From the NCBI RefSeq assembly GCF_006540085.1, contig NZ_BJOG01000010.1, positions 101,596-165,595 on the forward strand: a stretch of DNA of 64,000 nucleotides, in the 5' to 3' direction. The notes beneath the pieces are model-generated. The model was not told the DNA's origin and did not search any database. It was given only the letters and a program-made list of their open reading frames with translations. Positions within the stretch are counted from its first letter, which is position 1, and the number at the start of each line of letters is the position of its first letter. Positions 41,982-49,451 of this stretch are shown in pieces. This stretch comes from Microbacterium oxydans. GTDB lineage: Bacteria > Actinomycetota > Actinomycetes > Actinomycetales > Microbacteriaceae. The position numbers and the translations under genes are program-made.

Positions 41982-43094
41982 CTACATATCGGCCACAGTG
42001 AGACGGCGCGCGGCCTCGGCCACATGAGCCGTCGATGCGGTGAGGGCCAGGCGGACATGCTGCCCGGAGTCACCGCCGTAGAACGGACCTGGACCGGCCA
42101 GGATGCCCAGATCGGCCAGTCGTCCCATCGATTCCCAGGAGTCGCGCCCCTCGGTCGCCCAGAGGTAGAGCCCGGCCTCCGAACCGTCGATGCGGAAGCC
42201 TGCGGCCTCCAACGCGGGACGCAGGGCATCGCGGCGGGTGCGGTAGAGAGCCTTCTGGACGGCGACGTGCTCGTCGTCCGCGAGCGCCACCGCCATCGCG
42301 TGCTGCACCGGTGCCGGGGGCATCAGCCCGAGATGCTTGCGGGCAGTGAGAAGCTCGCCGACGACACGAGCGCACCCGGCCACGAACGCCGCACGGTAGC
42401 CGGCGAGGTTCGACTGCTTGCTCAGCGAGTAGACACTGAGCAGGTTCGCACGACTTCCGCCCGTCACCCGCGGGTCGAGGACCGACGGGATCGACTCGGT
42501 CGCCCAGACGCCGTCCCAGCCCAGCTCGGCATAGCACTCGTCGCTCGCGAGCACGGCACCGAGCTCACGAGCACGACGCACGGCAGCGGCGAGCTCATCG
42601 ACGGTCCAGGTGCGTCCGTCCGGGTTGCCCGGGGTGTTGATCCAGATGAGCTTGGTGCCCTCCGGCCAGTCGGCGGGATCGTCCGCGGGAAGGGGCGTCG
42701 CTCCAGCGACGCGGGCGCCGACCTCATAGGTCGGGTAGGCCACGCGCGGGTGGACGACGATGTCTCCGGCCCCCAGGCCGAGCAGTGTGGGCAGCAGCGC
42801 GACGAGTTCCTTGGATCCGATCGTCGGGAGCACGTTGTCGACCCGGAGGTCGGGCACTCCCCTGCGCCGGGCGTACCACTCGACGATCGCCTCCCGCAGG
42901 GTGGGTGTGCCCACCGTCTGCGGATAGGCATGCGCATCCGTGGCCTCGGCCAGGGCGCGGCGGATGATGTCGGGGGTGGGGTCGACCGGAGAACCGACCG
43001 AGAGGTCGATCAGTCCGTCCGGGTGCTGCTGCGCGCGCTCACGGAACGGGACGACGGCATCCCACGGATAGTCGGCGAGATCGCGGACGCTCAC
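41982..43094 (-). CDS. dapC: Succinyldiaminopimelate transaminase
   Basis: A 370-aa class I/II PLP aminotransferase. The Schiff-base lysine lies in YSLSKQSNLAGYR near 232-244, the PLP phosphate and ring contacts in TIGSKELVALLP and WINTPGNPDG (Asn), and DECYAELGW contains the Asp. The adjacent fdxA and the family resemblance mark it as the actinobacterial DapC, which forms N-succinyl-LL-DAP. With dapD and dapE it completes the succinylase route within this window. The GTG start lies 11 bases after the fdxA stop, so they form one operon. Confidence 0.9.
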   Translation of the reverse strand: MSVRDLADYPWDAVVPFRERAQQHPDGLIDLSVGSPVDPTPDIIRRALAEATDAHAYPQTVGTPTLREAIVEWYARRRGVPDLRVDNVLPTIGSKELVALLPTLLGLGAGDIVVHPRVAYPTYEVGARVAGATPLPADDPADWPEGTKLIWINTPGNPDGRTWTVDELAAAVRRARELGAVLASDECYAELGWDGVWATESIPSVLDPRVTGGSRANLLSVYSLSKQSNLAGYRAAFVAGCARVVGELLTARKHLGLMPPAPVQHAMAVALADDEHVAVQKALYRTRRDALRPALEAAGFRIDGSEAGLYLWATEGRDSWESMGRLADLGILAGPGPFYGGDSGQHVRLALTASTAHVAEAARRLTVADM

Positions 43095-43105
43095 GGAGCC
43101 AGCGC

Positions 43106-43426
43106 CTACTCGCCCTGAGGCGGCAGAGCCGCGACGATCGGGTGATCGAACGAGTAGACACCCACCTTGGCGGCGCCACCGGGCGACCCGATCTCGTCGA
43201 AGAACTCGACGTTGGCCTTGTAGTAGTCCTGCCACTCATCGGGCAGGTCGTCTTCGTAGTAGATCGCCTCGACGGGACACACGGGCTCGCAGGCGCCGCA
43301 GTCCACGCATTCGTCCGGGTGGATGTAGAGCGAGCGTTCGCCCTCGTAGATGCAGTCAACGGGGCACTCGTCGATGCAGGCGCGATCCTTGACATCGACG
43401 CACGGGAGGGCGATCACATACGTCAC
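43106..43426 (-). CDS. fdxA: 7Fe ferredoxin
   Basis: A 106-aa bacterial ferredoxin with one 3Fe-4S and one 4Fe-4S site. The first cluster is held by Cys9, Cys17 and the ACIDECPVDC segment; the second by CVDCGACEPVCP (40-51). The C-terminal extension (WQDYYKANVEFFDEIG) is typical of the mycobacterial FdxA type. The gene is cotranscribed with dapC. It has a start-proximal TAGACT box with spacer GAGGGG before a GTG. Confidence 0.95.
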   Translation of the reverse strand: MTYVIALPCVDVKDRACIDECPVDCIYEGERSLYIHPDECVDCGACEPVCPVEAIYYEDDLPDEWQDYYKANVEFFDEIGSPGGAAKVGVYSFDHPIVAALPPQGE

Positions 43427-43432
43427 CCCCTC

Positions 43433-43438
43433 AGTCTA
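43433..43438 (-). promoter_or_regulatory. -10 box TAGACT, six bases before GTG of fdxA
   Basis: TAGACT on the minus strand, spacer GAGGGG, then GTG. Note that this box overlaps the last codons of the upstream membrane protein gene. Confidence 0.45.
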
Positions 43439-43846
43439 CGACTCGCGCGGCTCGGGTTCCTGCGCGGCAGGCGCCTCCGTGCGCGCCGGGAGGCGTCGGA
43501 CGGAGGGCCAGGCGACGACGAGCAGGACGATTCCGGCGACCAGATAGGTCCAGATCTGCCCGAGGAACGAGGCGGGCACGACGACGGATCCGCCCGGCCC
43601 CTCCCCGGAGATCAGCACCAGCATTCCGATCATCCCGAGTCCGGCCGCGACAGCGGCGCCCCTGTCATGCGTGAGGGTTCGGACGGCGATGAGGATGGCA
43701 GCGCACGCGATGGCCGCGATGATCATGCCGATGGGGATGGGGCCCCACATCACACTGTGACTGATAGTGCCGGCGACGCCGTAGACACCGCCGACGAGGG
43801 CGGCAGCGATCCACGACAACACTCTCGACACCCAGCTCACGCGCAC
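43436..43846 (-). CDS. Small four-helix membrane protein
   Basis: A 136-aa integral membrane protein with four predicted transmembrane helices (about 8-30, 36-56, 66-84 and 92-113) and an acidic C-terminal tail (EAPAAQEPEPRES). I do not recognise a characterised family with certainty; it resembles small DUF6113-type proteins of Microbacteriaceae. Its stop lies ten bases before the fdxA start, so it may lead the fdxA-dapC unit. Confidence 0.65.
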   Translation of the reverse strand: MRVSWVSRVLSWIAAALVGGVYGVAGTISHSVMWGPIPIGMIIAAIACAAILIAVRTLTHDRGAAVAAGLGMIGMLVLISGEGPGGSVVVPASFLGQIWTYLVAGIVLLVVAWPSVRRLPARTEAPAAQEPEPRES

Positions 43847-43895
43847 CTGTCGATCTTACCGATGAGCCCCCGCCGGACGGGATCGGGGAGGTGGG

Positions 43896-44210
43896 TCATG
43901 CGGCGATCCCGAACAGACGCAACAGGGCTGCGACCGCCGCCGCCGCGACGACGACCACGAGGAAGGACTGCCGCAGCCACAGGAGGCCGCCGGCGACCAG
44001 CAGCGCGGGCACGCGAGCATCGACCGTGATCGCCTGACCGTCGCCGAGGGTCTGCACGGCCACGAGAGCCGCGAGCAGACCCACTGTCAGCAGATCGGAG
44101 ATGCGGGCGGTGCGTGGCGCCTCCAGCACCCGAGGGGGCACCAGGTATCCGGCCGCCTTGAGGGCGAGGCAGATCAGGGCGGCGAGGAGGATCGCACTCC
44201 ACACGGTCAC
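43896..44210 (-). CDS. azlD: AzlD-family branched-chain amino acid exporter subunit
   Basis: A 104-aa protein with four hydrophobic helices of the AzlD family (VTVWSAILLAALICLALKAAGY start; LLTVGLLAALVAVQTLGDG middle). AzlD is the small partner of AzlC in the export of branched-chain amino acids and related compounds. The GTG start at 44210 overlaps the azlC stop in GTGA. Confidence 0.88.
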   Translation of the reverse strand: MTVWSAILLAALICLALKAAGYLVPPRVLEAPRTARISDLLTVGLLAALVAVQTLGDGQAITVDARVPALLVAGGLLWLRQSFLVVVVAAAAVAALLRLFGIAA

Positions 44211-44929
44211 GAGGCCGCCCCCGCACCCCGGTCCGCTCCACCGTCGGTCGAGGCCGCGGGACGACCCCACCAGCCGAACCAGCCGACGGCGATCGCGACG
44301 ACCGCAGCCACCAGAACCGGAAGGCCCGGCATCAGGAACGGCGTGAAGGCCGCGGCGACGACAGCCGCGGCGACGCCGACCGCGACGGCCTGCCGCTGCC
44401 GGAGCCGAGGCCAGAGGAGAGCGAGGAACGCCGCGGCTGCGGCCGCATCCAGTCCCCACGTCCTGGGGTCGCCGAGCACGTCGCCCACGAGCGCCCCGAC
44501 GAGGGTGGTCATGTTCCACCCGACGAAGATGCCGATCCCGGTCACCCAGAAGCCGACCTGCCGCAGCCGAGGATCACCCTGCGAGATCGCCACGGCCGTC
44601 GACTCGTCGATCGTGAAGTGCGCAGCTGCGGCCTTGCGAGCCGGTCCGCCCCCGATGATGGGTGACATCCGCATGGCGTAGGCGACGTTGCGGACGCCGA
44701 GGAGCGCAGCCGAGGCGATCGCGGAAGGCAGTGCCGACAATCCCCCGGCGGTGAAGACGCCGACGAAGGCGAACTGGGACCCCCCGGTGAACATCAGCAG
44801 ACTCAGCACACAGGTCTGCCAGACGTCGAGCCCCGACGCCACGGCGAGCGCGCCGAAAGAGACCCCGTACGCACTGGTCGCCAGCACCACGCCGAGTGCC
44901 TCACGCCAGACCTCACGCTCCGCGGTCAT
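44207..44929 (-). CDS. azlC: AzlC-family branched-chain amino acid exporter
   Basis: A 240-aa membrane protein of the AzlC/LIV-E family. Signatures include YGVSFGALAVASGLDVWQT near 20-38, FTGGSQFAFVGV near 47-58, LLGVRNVAYAMRMSP near 77-91 and HFTIDESTAVA near 103-113. It forms an exporter with the overlapping azlD. I take the ATG at 44929 (MTAERE) as start; the next ATG upstream at 44941 is equally possible. The divergent XRE-cupin gene probably encodes its regulator. Confidence 0.9.
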   Translation of the reverse strand: MTAEREVWREALGVVLATSAYGVSFGALAVASGLDVWQTCVLSLLMFTGGSQFAFVGVFTAGGLSALPSAIASAALLGVRNVAYAMRMSPIIGGGPARKAAAAHFTIDESTAVAISQGDPRLRQVGFWVTGIGIFVGWNMTTLVGALVGDVLGDPRTWGLDAAAAAAFLALLWPRLRQRQAVAVGVAAAVVAAAFTPFLMPGLPVLVAAVVAIAVGWFGWWGRPAASTDGGADRGAGAAS

Positions 44930-45000
44930 CGCGCCGCCCAAGAGCTGCCGTTCGCTTCGGTGAACACATGGTCATAATTCTGAACACGTTTTTCGGCATA

Positions 45001-45022
45001 GTCAAGCGAACGATCGTTTGAC
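45001..45022. promoter_or_regulatory. Inverted repeat, candidate operator between azlC and XRE-cupin regulator
   Basis: The palindrome AACGATCGTT sits within an outer GTCAA/TTGAC pair, 12 bases before the regulator ATG. A CATGAT -10-like box overlaps its right end. Two direct TGAACAC copies lie further towards azlC. The position suits autoregulation and control of azlCD. Confidence 0.5.
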
Positions 45023-45033
45023 ATGATGAACGT

Positions 45034-45582
45034 ATGGAGGAACTTCGTACGCGCATCGCCCGCACCCTGCGTCGGGAACGTGAGGCGGCGAGCCTGTCGG
45101 TGTCCGAACTCGCTCGACGGGCCGGGGTCTCCAAGGCGACGGTGTCCCAGCTCGAGAGCGGCTCGGGCAACCCCAGCGTCGAGACGCTGTGGGCCCTCGG
45201 TGTCGCACTGGGTGTGCCCTTCGCCGTGCTCGTCGACCAGCAGTCCAACGCACCGACGCTGATCCGCGCAGACGATTTGTCCGGGGTGCCGTCCTCCGCT
45301 GCCGCCTACAGCGCGACCCTGCTGTCTGCGAGCCCGCCCGGCGCACGCCGCGACGTCTACCTGATCCAGGCGGAGCCGGGGGACGCTCGTCGATCGGACC
45401 CCCATCACCCCGGGACGATCGAGCACGTGGTCCTGATGGCCGGCCAGGCGCGGATCGGCCCGGCGGAGAATCCCGTCCTCCTCGACCCGGGCGACTACCT
45501 GACCTACGCCGGGGATGCGCCCCACGTCTTCGAGGCGACCGCGGCGGGCACCAGAGCCGTCCTCATCTCGGAGCTGCGCTGA
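45034..45582 (+). CDS. XRE-family regulator with cupin sensor domain
   Basis: A 182-aa transcription factor. Residues 5-60 are an XRE helix-turn-helix (LSVSELARRAGVSKATVSQLESG, with the recognition helix SKATVSQLE). Residues 100-180 are a cupin-2 domain (HHPGTIEHVVLMAGQARIG and LLDPGDYLTYAGDAPHVFEA) that may bind a small ligand or metal. This domain pair is common in regulators of amino-acid exporters. Divergent placement and the palindrome between the genes suggest it controls azlCD and itself. Its stop is convergent with the MFS gene, four bases apart. Confidence 0.9.
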   Translation: MEELRTRIARTLRREREAASLSVSELARRAGVSKATVSQLESGSGNPSVETLWALGVALGVPFAVLVDQQSNAPTLIRADDLSGVPSSAAAYSATLLSASPPGARRDVYLIQAEPGDARRSDPHHPGTIEHVVLMAGQARIGPAENPVLLDPGDYLTYAGDAPHVFEATAAGTRAVLISELR

Positions 45583-45585
45583 GCC

Positions 45586-47217
45586 TCACTCCCCTCCCGA
45601 GACCGGCGACGGATCGGGGATCTCGTGCGGCCGATACTGCGGCAGCCGGGAAGCGGGAAGGATCGCGAGCGCGCTGATCCCCGCCAGCAGAAGGAGCCCG
45701 AGCTTGAGAGTGCCCAGGCGCGACTCCTCGTTCACCACCACCGCGGCGTCGATCTGCTCGGGCGTCGCGTCCGTCGCCTCGAGCGCGGCGCGCAGATCGT
45801 CGTTGCTGATGAAGTTGATGTTGTCCATGTCGACCTGGGCGACGAGGGACGGCGGCAGCTCGGGATGCTCGACGACCGCACGACCGACGCTGAGGCCGAG
45901 GAGGGACACCAGCAGCGCTCCGGCCAGCGCGGTGCCCACCGCCGAGGCGAGGTTCTGCGTGGTGCCTCGCAGCGACCCCACATCCCCCGCGAGCTCGGCC
46001 GGAGCCGCCGTCACCAACACGTTGAACACCAGGGTCACCAGCGCCCCCTGCCCGATGCCGAAGACGATCAGGCCCAGGATCGTCGGGATCGTCTCCCAGT
46101 TGTTGTTGACCACGAACGACAGCCACACCAGGGCCGCCGTGGTGAGGATGAACCCGACGACGCCGATCGTGCGCGGTGGGAACCGCTTGTACAGCCGCAC
46201 CACGAGGGTGGCGGTGACGAAGACCGTCAGGTTGAACGGCATCATGGCCATCGAGGTGTCGAACGGCGTCCTGCCCTGCACGATCTGGATGTAGAGCGGG
46301 ATCGTGAAGTTCACGCACGCTTCCAGCGCCACCACGATGAACATCGCGTACACGGCGGCGCGCTCGCGAGAGGATCCGAGGACGCTCAGGTCGATCAGGG
46401 GCACCTTCCCGTCCGCCATCCGCTTCCTCGTCCACAGGAAGAACGCCTGGCCGAGCACGAGGCCGACCACGATGAACACGGGGGCCGGCGAGAGGCCGAG
46501 CACCGAGAAGGGGGCATCGGCCGTCGCCGCCACGGCACCCCACGAGTTCAGGTTGTTGAACCCGAGGGTCAGCAGCACGATCGCCGCGCCGATGAGCAGC
46601 GAGGCGACGAGGTCGATGCGGATCGACGCGTCGCCGCGATCCCCCCGCAGGGTGAAGCTCAGGGCGAACACCACCACGGCGATGCCGAGCACGATGAAGA
46701 ACATCGGTCGCCAGCCCACCAACGTGCCCAGCGTCCCTCCGATCAGGAAGGCGCTGACGCCCGAGATCGCGCGCGCCGAACCGATGGCGCCGATGGCGGT
46801 CGCCTGCTGAGGCCCCCGGTAGTTCTCGGCGATGAGAGCGACGATCGACGGTACGATGATCGCGGCAGCCGCCCCGGCCACGGCCTGCCCCGCGATGGCC
46901 CACCACACGGTGGGAGCGAGGATCATCATGATCGACGAACCGGCGAACAACGCGATCACGATCCGGAAGATCACGACCCAGCCGATCCGCTGCCCGAGCT
47001 TCGCGCCGGTCATCACGAGCGCCGCGACGGCGAGGCCGTACATGACGATGGTCGTGCTCGCGACCGTCGGCGGCACTCCGAACTCGCTCACCATGCCCCC
47101 GAGCGAGATCGGCAGCGCGGCGACGTTGAACGACATCAGCACCTGCGCGAGGAAGAGGCTGACCATCGGCAGCCACGAGGTCTTGATCGGGGTCTGCGGT
47201 GCGGGGATCTGGGTCAT
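45586..47217 (-). CDS. MFS transporter, DHA2 (14-TM) drug/solute exporter type
   Basis: A 543-aa major facilitator of the DHA2 type, with about 14 membrane helices. The first helix carries LFLAQVLMSFNVAALPISLG, the loop 2-3 motif A is degenerate (GAKLGQRIGW), and motif C-like glycine-rich GSARAISGVSAFLIGG lies in helix 5. A soluble loop of about 70 residues before the last helix is unusual (VEHPELPPSLVAQVDMDNINF). The substrate is unknown. The ATG at 47217 overlaps the glutaminase stop in ATGA, so the transporter is made with glutaminase; glutamine or glutamate-linked transport is a guess. Confidence 0.87.
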   Translation of the reverse strand: MTQIPAPQTPIKTSWLPMVSLFLAQVLMSFNVAALPISLGGMVSEFGVPPTVASTTIVMYGLAVAALVMTGAKLGQRIGWVVIFRIVIALFAGSSIMMILAPTVWWAIAGQAVAGAAAAIIVPSIVALIAENYRGPQQATAIGAIGSARAISGVSAFLIGGTLGTLVGWRPMFFIVLGIAVVVFALSFTLRGDRGDASIRIDLVASLLIGAAIVLLTLGFNNLNSWGAVAATADAPFSVLGLSPAPVFIVVGLVLGQAFFLWTRKRMADGKVPLIDLSVLGSSRERAAVYAMFIVVALEACVNFTIPLYIQIVQGRTPFDTSMAMMPFNLTVFVTATLVVRLYKRFPPRTIGVVGFILTTAALVWLSFVVNNNWETIPTILGLIVFGIGQGALVTLVFNVLVTAAPAELAGDVGSLRGTTQNLASAVGTALAGALLVSLLGLSVGRAVVEHPELPPSLVAQVDMDNINFISNDDLRAALEATDATPEQIDAAVVVNEESRLGTLKLGLLLLAGISALAILPASRLPQYRPHEIPDPSPVSGGE

Positions 47218-48260
47218 GACAGCTCCAGGGGTGCGGAGGGCGAGGCGGGAGAAGACGCAGGATGGGGGACGGCCGACGAGGCGAACAGGTTCAGCCCGAG
47301 CGCCCGCGACAGGTAGCCGACGGCCATCTGCGAGCGGACGGAGTTGCCCGCCTCGTCGAGTCGAGGAGAGAACCCCGCGACGGCGCCCTTTCCCGGCGCG
47401 ATCGCGACGATGCCTCCGGAGACACCGGACTTCGCGGGGAGTCCGATCTCGAACAGCCAGTCGCCGGAGCGTTCGTAGAGGCCCGTCGATGCGACGACCG
47501 CGAGCGTGTCGCGGCACACGTCCGCCGAGACGACCCGCTCGCCCGTGACGGGATTCACTCCCCCGTCGGCGAGCGTGGCGCCCATGACCGCGAGGTCGTG
47601 AGCCGTGACCCCGAGCGCGCACTGGCGCGTGTACACATCGACCACCTCGTCCGGGTCACCCGCGAGCCGCCCGTAGCTGCGCAGCAGGCGTCCGAGAGCA
47701 CGGTTGCGGTCGTTGGTCGCAGCCTCCGAGGCGTACACGACGCCGTCGAGGCTCAGCGGGCGGCCGGCGAACGCCGAGAGCCCCTCCCGCATCCGCTCCC
47801 ACTGCTCCACGGATGTCGCACCGGGCATGAGCGCTGTCGTGGCGATCGCCCCCGCGTTGACCATGGGGTTCATCGGGTGGCCGTCGTTGAGCTCCAGCGC
47901 CATCACGGAGTTGAAGGCCAGGCCGGTGTTGTTCACCCCGACGATTTCGCGCACGCGCTCATGGCCGTGCTCCTGGATGGCCAGGGCGTACACGAACATC
48001 TTCGAGATCGACTGGATCGAGAACGGATGCAACGCATCACCGGCGTCGTGCAGCCCGCCGCCGACCTCGATCACCGCCAGACCGAACAGCTCCGGATCGA
48101 CCTCCGCGAGCACCGGGATGTAGTCCGCGACGCTCCCGCGGCGCTCGTCGGCGTAGCGGGCGTGAGCATCGCGCACCACCTCCTCGACGCGGTCCCACCC
48201 CGGCAGCGCGCCGGTGGACGCCTCCTGCGGGACACCGTGCCATGCTGCGGGGTCGAGCAC
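47214..48260 (-). CDS. glsA: Glutaminase
   Basis: GlsA hydrolyses glutamine to glutamate and ammonia; it belongs to the serine-beta-lactamase-like glutaminase family. The catalytic SxxK lies in FSIQSISK near residues 83-90, followed by NNTGLAFNS, NPMVNAGAI (Asn) and a Tyr-containing ASTGLYERSG region. I chose the GTG at 48260 because GAGGAGGAG precedes it; the frame is open to 48329. Either way there are about 20 to 40 residues ahead of the usual family start and a Pro/Ser-rich tail. It is coupled to the downstream MFS gene. Confidence 0.9.
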   Translation of the reverse strand: MLDPAAWHGVPQEASTGALPGWDRVEEVVRDAHARYADERRGSVADYIPVLAEVDPELFGLAVIEVGGGLHDAGDALHPFSIQSISKMFVYALAIQEHGHERVREIVGVNNTGLAFNSVMALELNDGHPMNPMVNAGAIATTALMPGATSVEQWERMREGLSAFAGRPLSLDGVVYASEAATNDRNRALGRLLRSYGRLAGDPDEVVDVYTRQCALGVTAHDLAVMGATLADGGVNPVTGERVVSADVCRDTLAVVASTGLYERSGDWLFEIGLPAKSGVSGGIVAIAPGKGAVAGFSPRLDEAGNSVRSQMAVGYLSRALGLNLFASSAVPHPASSPASPSAPLELS

Positions 48261-48358
48261 ATCTCCTCCTCGGATCCGTGACGTCCCCCAGCCGTCAGAG
48301 TCACCGTAGCGCTCGACGACCGCCTTCACCTAGAGCATGTGCAGCGTTGCGGAGGGCA

Positions 48359-49300
48359 TCAGTACCAGTTCATCGCCTGGGAGTGCGACCACGCGCTGCA
48401 GGGAGTGCCGTACACCGACGAGATGTACCCGAGACCCCACGCGACCTGCGTGGCCGCGTTCGTCTGCCAGTCGGAGCCGGCGGAGGCCATCTTGCTTCCG
48501 GGGAGCGCCTGCGGGATGCCGGTGGCACCGCTGGGGTTGTACGCCTTGTAGTTCCAGCCGGACTCCTTGTTCCACAGGGAGTTCAGGCAGGAGAACTGGT
48601 CACCGCCCCATCCGTACGTGCTCGACATGATCTGCTGTGCGGCCGCCTTCGCCCCCTCGGGAGTGTTCGCTGCAGCCAGCGCGGCTGCGGCCTGCTGTTC
48701 CGCGGCGGCCTGGGCCGCCGCCTGCTCCGCTGCGACCCGCGCTGCCTCCTCCTCGGCCTGCTTCTGCTGGGCGGCGGTCAGCGCCCCGCGCAGCTCCGCG
48801 GTGTCGGCGACCACGCTCGCGGTCTCATCCTGCGCCTTGTCGGCGAGGACGCCGACGAGCAGCACCGGCGTCACCTCGGTGTCATCGAGCTTCTCGATGT
48901 CGCTTTCGAGATCGGAGGTGTCGACGGAAGTCACTGCTCCCACATCGAGGCCGGCGGCGGCGACCTCAGCGCTCAGGGTCTCGGCTGCGGTGACCGCGTC
49001 CTTCGCCTGTGCCAGAGTGGCGGAGGCATCCTCCGCGATCTCTGCCAGCGGCTGAGCGCCCGCCAGTGCGGGTGCGGTGACGGCCGCAGCAGGGCTCATG
49101 GCTCCCACCGCGGGGGTGGAGGCCAGACCGACGCTCAGCGTGATGCCGACCAGCGTCGCCGATGCGACGCCGAGGATGGTCATGGGACGGTGGGCCGCGT
49201 TACGGGCTGATGCCGCCGCGGAGGCGCGCCGAAGCGCACGGGTCTTCTGAAGCATTGGGTTCGACTTTCGGGTTGTCGTACGCCCTTTAAGGAGACTCAT
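48359..49300 (-). CDS. Secreted aggregation-promoting-factor-like / lysozyme-fold protein
   Basis: A 313-aa exported protein. A signal or anchor helix lies around residues 40-65 (TILGVASATLVGITLSVGLA). Residues 85-215 are an Ala/Glu/Gln-rich coiled coil (EEEAARVAAEQAAAQAAAEQQ). The C-terminal 90 residues form a compact transglycosylase-like domain: LWNKESGWNYKAYNPSGATGIPQALPG, with the catalytic-position Glu in NKESGW, and two cysteines that may pair. This is the layout of aggregation-promoting factors and Rpf-like wall hydrolases. The start may be the ATG at 49255 instead; neither site has a Shine-Dalgarno sequence. Confidence 0.85.
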   Translation of the reverse strand: MSLLKGRTTTRKSNPMLQKTRALRRASAAASARNAAHRPMTILGVASATLVGITLSVGLASTPAVGAMSPAAAVTAPALAGAQPLAEIAEDASATLAQAKDAVTAAETLSAEVAAAGLDVGAVTSVDTSDLESDIEKLDDTEVTPVLLVGVLADKAQDETASVVADTAELRGALTAAQQKQAEEEAARVAAEQAAAQAAAEQQAAAALAAANTPEGAKAAAQQIMSSTYGWGGDQFSCLNSLWNKESGWNYKAYNPSGATGIPQALPGSKMASAGSDWQTNAATQVAWGLGYISSVYGTPCSAWSHSQAMNWY

Positions 49301-49384
49301 CGGGAGCTCGTCCCAGGCGCAAGTGAACCACTCTGAACGATGAACCTGAACGAAAACAATCCCTCACCTGGGATTTACATGAGA

Positions 49385-49425
49385 AGAGGGCCCCGCGCAC
49401 GCCTTTCGGCGGCACGGGGCCCTCT
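49385..49425. terminator. Hairpin terminator after typA
   Basis: Eleven-base perfect arms (49385-49395 and 49415-49425) with a GC-rich internal loop, 27 bases past the typA stop. Confidence 0.8.
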
Positions 49426-49451
49426 CACTCGGAGCGTGTCCGAGGCTGTTC

